Shown one piece after another: positions 24,383 to 32,217 of a stretch of 35,594 nucleotides of DNA. The position numbers and the translations under genes are program-made. The notes under the pieces were generated by a model. The model did not search any database. It had not been told where the DNA came from and was given only the letters and a program-made list of their open reading frames with translations. Positions within the stretch are counted from its first letter, which is position 1. Each line of letters opens with the position of its first letter. The stretch is from Eubacteriaceae bacterium (GTDB lineage: Bacteria > Bacillota > Clostridia > Eubacteriales > Alkalibacteraceae): the NCBI GenBank assembly GCA_003446375.1, contig DMAW01000116.1:1-35594 (forward strand). The letters are read 5' to 3'.

Positions 24383-25333
24383 TTATTCAGCCCCTCCTTC
24401 CACGCTTTCTTTAGTTTCTTTTTTTTCATTGTTTATCATAATTCTATCACAAAATTCCTTGGCTGAGTTGATTCCCATGTATTTCAACCTGTTATTTCTT
24501 GCGGCTGTCTCCAATATAATTGCCAGATTTCGTCCCGTCGTTACAGGAATGACTACTTTAGGCACGTCCACTCCCAAGATGTTCAAATACTCTTCATCCA
24601 CTCCAAGCCTATCGTAATATTTTTCAGGATCCCATTTTTCAAGGTGTGCGTTCATATCTATCTGCATGGTGTTTTTTACAGCCCCGATTCCATATAGCGT
24701 CCTTATATCTATAATGCCAATACCTCTGATTTCCATGTACTGTCTTAATATGTCCGGAGATGTCCCAATCAAACCATCACCTATTTTTTTAATTTCCACT
24801 ACATCATCCGTTATCAATCGGTGTCCTCTTTTAATAAGCTCCAAAGCTGTTTCGCTTTTTCCTACTCCGCTTGATCCCGTTATAAGCATTCCCACTCCAA
24901 AAACTTCTACGAGAACGCCGTGAATGGAAATTAGTGGAGCAAGGTAGGCATCCAAATAATTAATTACCTTATTTATCATTTTTGAAGTTTCACGCTTGGA
25001 CCTAAGTACTACTTTTTTATATTTTTTTGCAAATTCTATGTAGAAGTCATCCACATCCAAATCCCAGCATACTATCAGGCAAGGAAAATGATATGTAAAT
25101 AGTTTTTCAACACATTTCCTTCTTTCCTCATAGGACAAGTGCTTTAAATAGCTGTTTTCAACTTTTCCTATGATCTGTACCCTGTCAGAATCAAAATGCT
25201 TGTAAAATCCGTAAAGCTGAAGTCCCGGCCTATTTATGCTGCTGCTGGTAAGGTGTATATCTTTATTGCCTCCATCGCAGAGCACTTCAAGATCCAGCTC
25301 TTTGCAAAATTCATTTAATGCGATATCTTTCAT
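24383..25333 (-). CDS. hprK: HPr kinase/phosphorylase
   Basis: HprK phosphorylates Ser46 of the phosphotransfer protein HPr when glycolytic intermediates are high and removes the phosphate when they fall; P-Ser-HPr with CcpA gives carbon catabolite control. The Walker A loop is GSSGVGKS (residues 153-160). His139 precedes it (SIHG), and the DD of LITDDVVEI (176-177) and the family signature EIRGIGIIDIRTLYGIGAV match. Length is 316, as usual. It overlaps the upstream HAD gene by four bases (ATGA). Its presence supports a Firmicute host. Confidence 0.97.
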   Translation of the reverse strand: MKDIALNEFCKELDLEVLCDGGNKDIHLTSSSINRPGLQLYGFYKHFDSDRVQIIGKVENSYLKHLSYEERRKCVEKLFTYHFPCLIVCWDLDVDDFYIEFAKKYKKVVLRSKRETSKMINKVINYLDAYLAPLISIHGVLVEVFGVGMLITGSSGVGKSETALELIKRGHRLITDDVVEIKKIGDGLIGTSPDILRQYMEIRGIGIIDIRTLYGIGAVKNTMQIDMNAHLEKWDPEKYYDRLGVDEEYLNILGVDVPKVVIPVTTGRNLAIILETAARNNRLKYMGINSAKEFCDRIMINNEKKETKESVEGGAE

Positions 25334-26136
25334 ATCTTGCCTCCGAATATAAATCTGTCAATAGCATGAGCAACTCCGTCATCATCGCAGCTCTTGGTCA
25401 CATAATCTGCAATTTTTTTAATATCATCCGGTGCATTATCCATAGCTATTCCCATACCTGCATATTCAAGCATGGATATGTCGTTGTATGAATCGCCAAT
25501 TGCAATTACCTCTTCCCTTTTAATGTCGTAAACCTCTCCCAGCTTTTCAATCGCTATGGCCTTTGATGCCATGCTGTCGACGAATTCAAGAAAATAAGGC
25601 CTGGATGTATGCACTGAAACAGTCTTGCTATTTAACCTTCCAATCAAATCCGGCATAAATTCCTTTATCTTATTCTCGTCTTCATACCAAAGAAACTTTG
25701 TGACTCCTGCCTCGACTTCTTCCATTGACTTAACGACAATTAGAGGAGTGTTGGTAATCTGGCTATAATGACCGGATTTTTCGTTTTCTTTATTTGAATA
25801 CAACTTGTTATCCGACCAAATCATCATTGTCATATCCCAGTCTGAACCTATTTGAAATATTTTTTTTGAATCTTCTGCCATCAAGGATCTTGAGTAGATT
25901 ATCTCCATTGTTTTTGCCTTTAGCACCATAGAACCATTATAGGTTATGAGTGGTATATCCAGTCCTATTTTTTCTACTAATGGCATCACTCCTTGAATAG
26001 GCCTTCCTGTAGATATTGTGAAAACAACTCCTTCGTTTACAGCTTCTAATATTTTTTCTTTTGTCTTTTGAGTCAGCTCTCCCTTAGAGTTAAGCAATGT
26101 TCCATCGATATCAACTGCTATTAATTTATACGTCAA
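25330..26136 (-). CDS. Cof-type HAD-superfamily hydrolase
   Basis: A 268-residue HAD phosphatase of the IIB (Cof) class: nucleophile motif DIDGTLL (Asp9, Asp11), motif II in STGRP, and motif IV in IGDSYNDISMLEYAGMGIAM. The class dephosphorylates sugar phosphates and nucleotides; the substrate of this one cannot be told. The start is a TTG overlapping the uvrC stop by four bases (TTGA), and its end overlaps hprK by four. Both overlaps indicate one coupled operon. No signal peptide is seen. Confidence 0.93.
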   Translation of the reverse strand: MTYKLIAVDIDGTLLNSKGELTQKTKEKILEAVNEGVVFTISTGRPIQGVMPLVEKIGLDIPLITYNGSMVLKAKTMEIIYSRSLMAEDSKKIFQIGSDWDMTMMIWSDNKLYSNKENEKSGHYSQITNTPLIVVKSMEEVEAGVTKFLWYEDENKIKEFMPDLIGRLNSKTVSVHTSRPYFLEFVDSMASKAIAIEKLGEVYDIKREEVIAIGDSYNDISMLEYAGMGIAMDNAPDDIKKIADYVTKSCDDDGVAHAIDRFIFGGKI

Positions 26137-28013
26137 AGTTTTTCCTCCTCTTTGTTTTTATCTCTATTTTTACTTTCCTTGATCTCATTGAAATGTCGGT
26201 ATATGGCTTGAGCTGTACCTGAGTCAATCCCCTTGACTTCCTTCAAATCATCCACATCTGCTTTTTTGATTTTTTCTATGCTTTTAAAATGTTCCAAAAG
26301 CAATCTTTGTCGCTTTTCACCCACACCCTGGATTTTTGAAAGCTCTGAAGATTTCAAGCCGTCGCTTCTTAGCTTCCTGTGATATTCCACGGCAAATCTG
26401 TGCACTTCCTCGGATATTTCATTTAACAAATAGTATATCGGCGTAGATGCAGGAATCTCTATTTCCCCTTGAGATACAACCAGCTTCTCCAACTTGTGCT
26501 TGTTGTTTTTGACCATTCCGCACAAGACGATATCAAGCTTATACATATCCAAGATTTTTTTTGCAGCGTTTAGGTGTCCAAGTCCTCCGTCAAGCATTAT
26601 TATCTGTGGAAGTGGCAAAAATCCTGCTTTTCCTTTATTTTGTTCCATTTCCTTTAAGGCTCTTTCGATTCTCCTGAATATTATTTCTTGGGTGCTCGCA
26701 TAGTCATCCTGACCTTCTACAGACTTGATCCTAAACCTTCTATAGGCCTTCTTATTTGCTTTTAAATCTTCATAGACCACCATTGCTCCAACAGCGTCTT
26801 TTCCGCTTATATTAGAAATATCGTATGCTTCTATTCTCTTGGGGTTTTGGGACAATGATAATTTTTCTTTAAGCCAGCCCATACAAAAAATTTCTGATTG
26901 CGCTTTGTTGAACTTCTTATTTAGATGCTCAAAAAGCACGATCTTTGCATTTTCTTCAACCATGGATAGAAGCTTTTTTTTATCTCCCCTAGCCGGAACA
27001 GTAATCGTTACTTTGGTTCCTCTTTTGTCTTTTAGCCACATCTCCATAGTTTCTTTATCTTCTATTTCACAAGGTATAATTATTTCTTTGGGAATCATCG
27101 ATCTGCTATGATAAAACTGCTTTACAAATTGATTTAAAACATCATCTTCAAAGGAATCAAGCTCGATCATATGGGTTTCTCTTCCCACCAGCTTCCCATC
27201 TCGTATATTAAATACTTGGACGCACATATCTGTGCCTTCAGTTGCATAATTTATGACATCTTGATCTGAATATATATCTGAAATTATTTTCTGCTTTTCG
27301 CCGATTGCCTTGATTCCTTGAATCTGATCTCTCAGTCTGGCTGCTGCTTCAAAATCCAGATTTTTTGCTGCTTCCTCCATATCCAAACTCAGCTTGCTTA
27401 CAATCTGCTTGTCTTTCCCCTTTAAGATTTCTATTATTTCATTGATATTGCTTGTGTATTCTTCCGCATTTACCTTTCCGGTACAAACTCCCGGACAGCG
27501 CTTTATGTAGTAGTTAAGGCACGGCCTTTGCGAGTCTTTTCCGCCGATGAATTTTTTGTTGCATACCTTTAGTTTGTATGTTTGGTGGATTGCTTCAATA
27601 GTTTGCTTAACAGAAGATGCACTTGTGTATGGTCCAAAATATCTAGCACCATCTTTCTTGATGTTTCTAGTCATTATGACTCTGGGATATTCTTCGTTGG
27701 CAGTCACTTTGATATAAGGGTATGACTTATCGTCTTTTAGCATAATATTGTATCTTGGACGATGTTTTTTTATAAGGTTATATTCAAGTATTAGAGCTTC
27801 TATTTCGTTATCAGTAACTATTATCTCAAAATCTTCTATGTTTTTGACCATTGAAATGACTTTTAGCCCATGAGAACTGTTGCTCTGAAAATACTGTTTC
27901 ACCCTATTTTTTAAATTTTTTGCCTTTCCCACGTATATTATCTGATTGTCTACATTTTTCATCAGATATACTCCAGGCTTGTTAGGCAAATCTTTAAGTT
28001 TTTCATTAAGCAT
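26133..28013 (-). CDS. uvrC: Excinuclease ABC subunit C
   Basis: UvrC makes both cuts beside a DNA lesion in nucleotide excision repair, with UvrA and UvrB. The N-terminal GIY-YIG nuclease domain is visible as KPGVYLMK (GVY at 14-16), IYVGKAKNLKNR (26-37) and Glu72. A UVR domain (DMEEAAKNLDFEAAARLRDQI, near 210-230) contacts UvrB. The RNase-H-like nuclease with YDISNISGKDAVGAMVV follows, and the C-terminus has two helix-hairpin-helix repeats (LSKIQGVGEKR and LKEVKGIDSG). The length of 626 is normal. It is the first gene of the operon that continues with HAD, hprK, PHP, cyclophilin and degV. Confidence 0.97.
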   Translation of the reverse strand: MLNEKLKDLPNKPGVYLMKNVDNQIIYVGKAKNLKNRVKQYFQSNSSHGLKVISMVKNIEDFEIIVTDNEIEALILEYNLIKKHRPRYNIMLKDDKSYPYIKVTANEEYPRVIMTRNIKKDGARYFGPYTSASSVKQTIEAIHQTYKLKVCNKKFIGGKDSQRPCLNYYIKRCPGVCTGKVNAEEYTSNINEIIEILKGKDKQIVSKLSLDMEEAAKNLDFEAAARLRDQIQGIKAIGEKQKIISDIYSDQDVINYATEGTDMCVQVFNIRDGKLVGRETHMIELDSFEDDVLNQFVKQFYHSRSMIPKEIIIPCEIEDKETMEMWLKDKRGTKVTITVPARGDKKKLLSMVEENAKIVLFEHLNKKFNKAQSEIFCMGWLKEKLSLSQNPKRIEAYDISNISGKDAVGAMVVYEDLKANKKAYRRFRIKSVEGQDDYASTQEIIFRRIERALKEMEQNKGKAGFLPLPQIIMLDGGLGHLNAAKKILDMYKLDIVLCGMVKNNKHKLEKLVVSQGEIEIPASTPIYYLLNEISEEVHRFAVEYHRKLRSDGLKSSELSKIQGVGEKRQRLLLEHFKSIEKIKKADVDDLKEVKGIDSGTAQAIYRHFNEIKESKNRDKNKEEEKL

Positions 28014-28135
28014 GAAATTTTATCTCCAATAATTAATTTTTTTCATTTAATAAGTTTTTTTTAAGCATATGATGGTATATATTATAATAACATATAAAAT
28101 TAATATTAAAAAGTTTAGATCGCGAGGTGTTAAGC
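28014..28135. promoter_or_regulatory. Divergent promoter region, uvrC and 83-residue gene
   Basis: About 120 bp of very AT-rich sequence. A rightward TATAAT at 28083-28088 has a weak TTTAAG -35 17 bp upstream. The same palindromic AT block also offers a leftward TATAAT. I see no clear LexA-type box (CGAAC-4-GTTCG) that would tie uvrC to the SOS response. Confidence 0.35.
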
Positions 28136-28387
28136 ATGAAACTTAAATTTGGCAATGAAGCAATTATTGTTTACGATGAAAATTACGAAGTACATATACA
28201 GAAAAAAATTTTTGGAGGCTACACTTTAAAGAAGTATGTGCGAAACTCCATATTTGATCTTTTGGAATCCAGAGATATACGGATAGATATTTCTCAAGAC
28301 GAAGCTATAGACCTTGGCAAGGAACTTCTTGACAAAGTCTATAAATCCAAGAATATACAAATCAATTTCAATCCTCTCGCAACTTAA
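28136..28387 (+). CDS. Hypothetical 83-residue protein
   Basis: I do not recognise this protein. It is soluble-looking, with a beta-rich first half (KLKFGNEAIIVYDENYEVHI, then FGGYTLKKYV) and a helical second half (DEAIDLGKELLDKVYKSKNI). There are no cysteines, signal or membrane segments. The ATG at 28136 is chosen because GAGGTG lies six bases before it; a GTG at 28127 is covered by that site. It is alone between uvrC (divergent) and feoAB (convergent) with its own promoter-like and terminator elements, which supports that it is a real gene. Confidence 0.72.
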   Translation: MKLKFGNEAIIVYDENYEVHIQKKIFGGYTLKKYVRNSIFDLLESRDIRIDISQDEAIDLGKELLDKVYKSKNIQINFNPLAT

Positions 28388-28418
28388 AAGAGATGCCCCT
28401 ATCGGCATCTCTTTTTTT
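28386..28418. terminator. Terminator between the 83-residue gene and the feo operon
   Basis: A perfect 12-bp stem (AAAAGAGATGCC at 28386-28397, complementary arm 28404-28415) with a six-base loop and a run of T residues to 28418. It can work both ways, because the left arm begins with A residues that read as T on the other strand. The stop codon of the leftward Cys-rich gene overlaps its T tract. Confidence 0.88.
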
Positions 28419-28575
28419 ACTTATTACTTTTAATCTGGCCGCAGCCATCTGATGCGCTACAGGTTGAGCATCCTTCAGAACAGCTGCATTCTCCTTTTTT
28501 CACCTTGGCGATGCCTCGAATCACTATGAATACTGTCAATAGCAAAACCGATAAGAGAATGATCATATCCGCCAT
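28417..28575 (-). CDS. FeoB-associated Cys-rich membrane protein
   Basis: A 52-residue gene read directly from the minus strand: MADMIILLSVLLLTVFIVIR, then GIAKVKKGEC and a tail with five cysteines (C30, C32, C36, C39, C45). This is one N-terminal transmembrane helix followed by a basic segment and a Cys-rich C-terminus, the layout of the FeoB-associated family found after feoB in Firmicutes. Its role in ferrous iron uptake is not settled; a metal-binding accessory of FeoB is the usual proposal. The ribosome binding site AAGGAGATG lies about seven bases before the ATG, and the feoB stop is 12 bp upstream. It is therefore the third gene of feoA-feoB. Confidence 0.9.
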   Translation of the reverse strand: MADMIILLSVLLLTVFIVIRGIAKVKKGECSCSEGCSTCSASDGCGQIKSNK

Positions 28576-28587
28576 AAAAACATCTCC

Positions 28588-30597
28588 TTAATAAATCAAG
28601 TTGCCTATCTGATATATCGTCATTGATATCAAATAAGCCGTACCGGTTTGGTACAAAATAGCAAACCCCGTCTCCCTCCATGAGTTAAGCTCTTTTTTCA
28701 TCACGCTTATTGCGGCAAAGCACGGGGATGCAAGCAGTATGAATACCATAAAAGAATACGCGCTAAGAGGACTATATACTCCTCTCAGTGATGTCACAAG
28801 AGCCCCTTCGCTTACTCCGTGCAGCACGCTAAGAGTACTTATCACTATTTCCTTTGCAGCAAAACCTGTAATAAAAGCCACTGATGTTATCCAGTCTCCA
28901 AAACCCAAAGGTTCAAATATCGGAGCTATCATCTTGCCAAGTATCGCTAAGATGCTTTGAGATGGATCTGTTACCTTTGAAAATCCAAAGTCAAATGATT
29001 GCGCGAACCATAATATTACCGATGCAGCAAATATAACTGTTCCTGCACGAACTAAAAAATCTTTTGCCTTGTCCCACATGTGAATGGCTACGCTTTTTAT
29101 AACAGGCAGCCTGTATGGCGGAAGCTCCATAAAAAAATCCGAGCTCTCACCTTTATATCTGAGTTTTGACAATAGCATGCCGGAAGCCATTGCAACTATT
29201 ATTCCCAGCACATATAGAGAAAATACTACCCAGTGTGAATTTGACTCAAAAAATGCAGTAGCAAAGAGAAGATATACCGGCATCTTTGCTCCGCAGGATA
29301 TAAATGGGGTCAAAATAATCGTGAGCTTTCTATCTCTTTCGTTTTCCAAGGTCCTTGTTGCCATGATTCCCGGCACTGAACATCCTGAACCCACCAGCAT
29401 CGGTATGATCGATTTGCCGGAAAGCCCAAACTTTTTAAATATCCTATCCATCATAAATGCTATCCTCGCCATATAGCCGCTGTCTTCCAGTATGGAAATA
29501 AAGAAAAACAAAATCATTATCTGGGGCACAAAAACCAAGACTGCCCCTACTCCACCTATGATTCCGTCTACTACCAAGCTTTCAACCATATTCGATGCTC
29601 CGATTGCAGAAAGTCCAAACTGTGCCAATTCGGTTATAACATCTCCAATCAGCCATTCCATAAAACCTATTGTCGCATCTCCCAATCCTGTAATGGTTAT
29701 ATAATAGATCAACCACATTATCCCTAGAAATATCGGAATTGAGAGTATCCTGTGAGTCAAGTACTTATCTAACTTTTCTGTAAAGCTTTCTTTTTCCAAA
29801 TTGCCTTGAGCATCCTTGATGACTTTTTTTGCCGCCAAACTTAAAAAAGCATACCTTTGTTTGGCAAGCAGATGTTTGATATCCTCGTTATTTTTAGTTT
29901 CAAGCTCTTTTCTTGTATTTTTGCCTTCTTCCAAAATGTTAGGATTTATATTCTTAAATTCATTTAAGACTTCCTGATCGTCCTCTAATATTTTAAGGGC
30001 CAACCACTTCTCGTCGACTCCCAAATTTTGATCTGCTTCTAAAATAATTGATGATATTTTATCGATAGCCTTGATTATGTCTATTGAAAAATAAGAGAAC
30101 CTCTCAAAGGAACTTTTGTTATCTTCAAAAATAATGTGTTTAATTTCTTTTAACTGGCTTCTGTCATTTGAGCCCGTGGACAATATCTTGGTACCAAGTA
30201 TATTTTTAAGCTCATCAAAGTCTATGTCCATGTTCCTTCTTCTGACTTCATCCATCATATTTAAAATTATCACTACAGGAACTTTCATTTCGAGAAGTTG
30301 AATAGTAAGATATAGGTTTCTTTCAAGGTTTGATGCGCTGACTACGTTCAGTATGCCGTCCGGTTTGTCTTTTATTATATAATTAAGTGCTATGATTTCA
30401 TCTATTGAAGATGACGACATAGAGTAGATACCAGGAAGATCAACTATATGCACATCTGTATTCTTGATTTTGCCTTCCTTTTTTTCTACCGTCACTCCAC
30501 TCCAGTTTCCCACATATTGTGCAGATCCCGTAAGTTCATTAAATATCGTAGTTTTCCCCGAATTAGGGTTTCCTGTCAATGCATAGGTCTTTCCCAC
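28588..30597 (-). CDS. feoB: Ferrous iron transporter FeoB
   Basis: FeoB is the membrane permease for Fe2+ with a cytoplasmic G-protein domain. With a GTG start at 30597 the G1 loop is GNPNSGKT (residues 9-16), G3 DLPG (53-56) and G4 NMMD (113-116). A helical spacer domain follows (about 180-270), then about eight or more hydrophobic segments with the paired Gate motifs, including LVGSGCSVPGIMATRT and FISCGAKMPVYLLFA, each carrying a conserved Cys. The frame opens from 30606, but AGAGGTG is directly against ATG 30603 and six bases before GTG 30597, so I prefer the latter (669 residues). It is 17 bp after feoA. Confidence 0.96.
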   Translation of the reverse strand: MGKTYALTGNPNSGKTTIFNELTGSAQYVGNWSGVTVEKKEGKIKNTDVHIVDLPGIYSMSSSSIDEIIALNYIIKDKPDGILNVVSASNLERNLYLTIQLLEMKVPVVIILNMMDEVRRRNMDIDFDELKNILGTKILSTGSNDRSQLKEIKHIIFEDNKSSFERFSYFSIDIIKAIDKISSIILEADQNLGVDEKWLALKILEDDQEVLNEFKNINPNILEEGKNTRKELETKNNEDIKHLLAKQRYAFLSLAAKKVIKDAQGNLEKESFTEKLDKYLTHRILSIPIFLGIMWLIYYITITGLGDATIGFMEWLIGDVITELAQFGLSAIGASNMVESLVVDGIIGGVGAVLVFVPQIMILFFFISILEDSGYMARIAFMMDRIFKKFGLSGKSIIPMLVGSGCSVPGIMATRTLENERDRKLTIILTPFISCGAKMPVYLLFATAFFESNSHWVVFSLYVLGIIVAMASGMLLSKLRYKGESSDFFMELPPYRLPVIKSVAIHMWDKAKDFLVRAGTVIFAASVILWFAQSFDFGFSKVTDPSQSILAILGKMIAPIFEPLGFGDWITSVAFITGFAAKEIVISTLSVLHGVSEGALVTSLRGVYSPLSAYSFMVFILLASPCFAAISVMKKELNSWRETGFAILYQTGTAYLISMTIYQIGNLIY

Positions 30598-30614
30598 GTG
30601 CATCACCTCTTTTG

Positions 30615-30833
30615 CTATTTTAAGATTATGTTCTGAGCTACCGACCTTCTGATTCCTAAATTGAATCCTCTTACTTTTATATTAATCGGATCTCCTAAAG
30701 GAGCTGTTCTAACGAATTTAACAGACGTGCCCGGAGTCATTCCCATTTCCATAAGCCTGCTCTTAAGTTTTCCGTCAAGGTCCAGTTGGAATATTTCTCC
30801 CGATTGTCCGGGCTTCAAGTCAATAATTGTCAT
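30615..30833 (-). CDS. feoA: FeoA family protein
   Basis: FeoA is a small SH3-like cytoplasmic protein needed for FeoB iron uptake, perhaps acting on its G domain. The 72 residues show TIIDLKPGQSGEI, then LKSRLMEMGMTPGTSVKF and PLGDPINIKVRGFNLGIRRS, the standard FeoA pattern. Two ATGs (30839 and 30833) are possible; the second has AAGGGA at eight bases and is preferred. It leads the feoA-feoB-Cys-rich operon, whose promoter carries a Fur-like box, so iron repression is expected. Confidence 0.95.
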   Translation of the reverse strand: MTIIDLKPGQSGEIFQLDLDGKLKSRLMEMGMTPGTSVKFVRTAPLGDPINIKVRGFNLGIRRSVAQNIILK

Positions 30834-30864
30834 AATCATCTTCCCTTCTACTGATTCTAACGAT

Positions 30865-30896
30865 ATTATATACTAATTGATAACAAATATCAATTA
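30865..30896 (-). promoter_or_regulatory. feoAB promoter with Fur box
   Basis: Leftward TTGATA (30893-30888), a 17-bp spacer and TATAAT (30870-30865) form a strong sigma-A promoter. A perfect inverted repeat with 9-bp arms, TAATTGATA (30874-30882) and TATCAATTA (30888-30896), spans the -35 and spacer. Its 15-bp core (30878-30892) differs from the classical 7-1-7 Fur box TGATAATnATTATCA at two positions. Fur bound there would block RNA polymerase. The palindrome and promoter are seen directly; Fur as the ligand is inferred. Confidence 0.82.
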
Positions 30897-30937
30897 TTTT
30901 TTAATTAGTTTCCCTTGCATATCTCTTGTTAAAATTA

Positions 30938-30946
30938 TGCTATACT
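30938..30946 (+). promoter_or_regulatory. Candidate promoter of the phosphodiesterase gene (extended -10)
   Basis: TGCTATACT lies about 20 bp before the TTG start, with AGGAGGTG between. There is no well-placed -35; the TGn extension would compensate. It is divergent from the feo promoter and about 45 bp from the Fur box. Confidence 0.5.
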
Positions 30947-30965
30947 GTTTAGGAGGTGATCGATA

Positions 30966-31694
30966 TTGACAAAAATCATAGCACATCGCGGGGCCAGTGC
31001 TTATGCCCCTGAAAATACTTATGCATCCTTTGAGAAGGCATTGCAGCTTAAAAGCAATGGCATAGAGCTAGACATACATATGACAAAGGACGGTAAGCTT
31101 GTCGTCATTCACGACTTTACTTTAAACAGGACAACAGGCGTCAAAGGATATATCCGCGATTTTTCCTATAATGAAATTTCATCTTTAGATGCGGGCAGCT
31201 GGTATTCTGATAAATTTAAAAATCAGAGAATTCCGCTTCTTTCAGGTTTTTTGGATTTATTTAAAAGTGAAGACATCCTCATAAACATTGAAATCAAAGC
31301 AGGAAGCAGATTTTATCCTTCAATCGAAGAAAGACTTTTAGAGGAGCTCTCCCGTTTTTCCATTAAAGGTGAGATACTGATTTCATCATTTGATCATCCT
31401 TGCCTAAAGCGGATAAAGTCCCTCGATGCCCATATCAAAACCGGAGTTCTTAGTGAATCTTCCATGATCGAGCCTTGCAGATACTCCATAGAATCAGTAG
31501 GTGCAGATGCTTTCCACCCCCATTACCTGACTGTAGACAAATTGTTGATTGATGAAAGCACAAAATATAATATGCCCTTAAACGTATACACCGTAAACAA
31601 GAAAAAAGATGCAAAAAAGCTCATAGCTTTTAAAGTAAATTCTATAATAACCAATTTCCCGGATAAACTCATTGATATTGCAAAAGGGTTTTAA
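30966..31694 (+). CDS. Glycerophosphodiester phosphodiesterase
   Basis: A 242-residue cytoplasmic GDPD enzyme that hydrolyses glycerophosphodiesters from lipid turnover to glycerol-3-phosphate and an alcohol. The motif HRGASAYAPENT (residues 7-18) holds catalytic His7 and Arg8 and metal-binding Glu16. GIELDIHMTKDGKLVVIHDFTLNRTT follows in the usual spacing, with Glu34, Asp36 and His49. No signal peptide is present, unlike secreted GlpQ. The start is a TTG at 30966 with AGGAGGTG seven bases before it. It is a single-gene unit whose last codons lie in the terminator stem. Confidence 0.94.
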   Translation: MTKIIAHRGASAYAPENTYASFEKALQLKSNGIELDIHMTKDGKLVVIHDFTLNRTTGVKGYIRDFSYNEISSLDAGSWYSDKFKNQRIPLLSGFLDLFKSEDILINIEIKAGSRFYPSIEERLLEELSRFSIKGEILISSFDHPCLKRIKSLDAHIKTGVLSESSMIEPCRYSIESVGADAFHPHYLTVDKLLIDESTKYNMPLNVYTVNKKKDAKKLIAFKVNSIITNFPDKLIDIAKGF

Positions 31695-31723
31695 TTTATA
31701 CTTTTATAAACCAAAACCCTTTT
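31682..31723. terminator. Bidirectional terminator after the phosphodiesterase gene
   Basis: Outer arms AAAAGGGTTTT (31682-31692) and AAAACCCTTTT (31713-31723) pair perfectly over 11 bp, and inner TTTATA/TATAAA can extend the hairpin. The left arm encodes the last residues of the phosphodiesterase. The right side is five bases from the end of the convergent 151-residue gene. Confidence 0.75.
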
Positions 31724-31727
31724 AAAA

Positions 31728-32183
31728 TCAAATCTTTACTTCCGGACAATTATGAGTCAACTCGACGATCTTCTTCTCCAATTCTGCTATCATTTCGTCC
31801 AACTCGCGCATATCATCTCTCGGAACGTTGTAATGTAAAAATAAGGATTCGAGATAATATATTATCCTATTAAGTTTTTTGTTTTCAGAAACGAACATCC
31901 CAAACATTTTACTGTTTGATGCATTTGAAAGCCTGTCTATATCGTATTTTATATATTCAACTAAGTCGTTTATGCTAGTAAACATTCCGGCACCCAAAGG
32001 ATATGGCTTGATTCTTTGAAGCATGAACTCGTTTTTTCTGCTGACCGTGTATATATACTCGATATCCATATCCTCGGTGGAAAATTCAACTTTGCAAATC
32101 AATCCGTGATTAGTGCGTACTTTTGCCCCCATTTGATGTAAAAGCATGGTAGCGGTGTCTTGATCGATCAAATTATAATCCAT
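31728..32183 (-). CDS. Hypothetical 151-residue protein
   Basis: I do not recognise this family. The protein appears soluble. An N-terminal alpha/beta part (DQDTATMLLHQMGAKVRTNH, then LICKVEFSTEDMDIEYIYTV) is followed by a mixed helical part and a C-terminal segment rich in Glu, Leu and Lys (MRELDEMIAELEKKIVELTH), likely a short coiled coil. There are two cysteines and no membrane segment. The ATG has a strong AGGAGGTAAAG site. It is 34 bp after the ion transporter gene and is probably cotranscribed with it, which hints at, but does not show, a related role. Confidence 0.75.
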   Translation of the reverse strand: MDYNLIDQDTATMLLHQMGAKVRTNHGLICKVEFSTEDMDIEYIYTVSRKNEFMLQRIKPYPLGAGMFTSINDLVEYIKYDIDRLSNASNSKMFGMFVSENKKLNRIIYYLESLFLHYNVPRDDMRELDEMIAELEKKIVELTHNCPEVKI

Positions 32184-32217
32184 TTGCTTTACCTCCTATT
32201 AAACTAATCTATTTTTA

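Noticed and set aside
28014..28135. SOS (LexA) box before uvrC
   Set aside because: No CGAAC-4-GTTCG-like palindrome is visible in the region.
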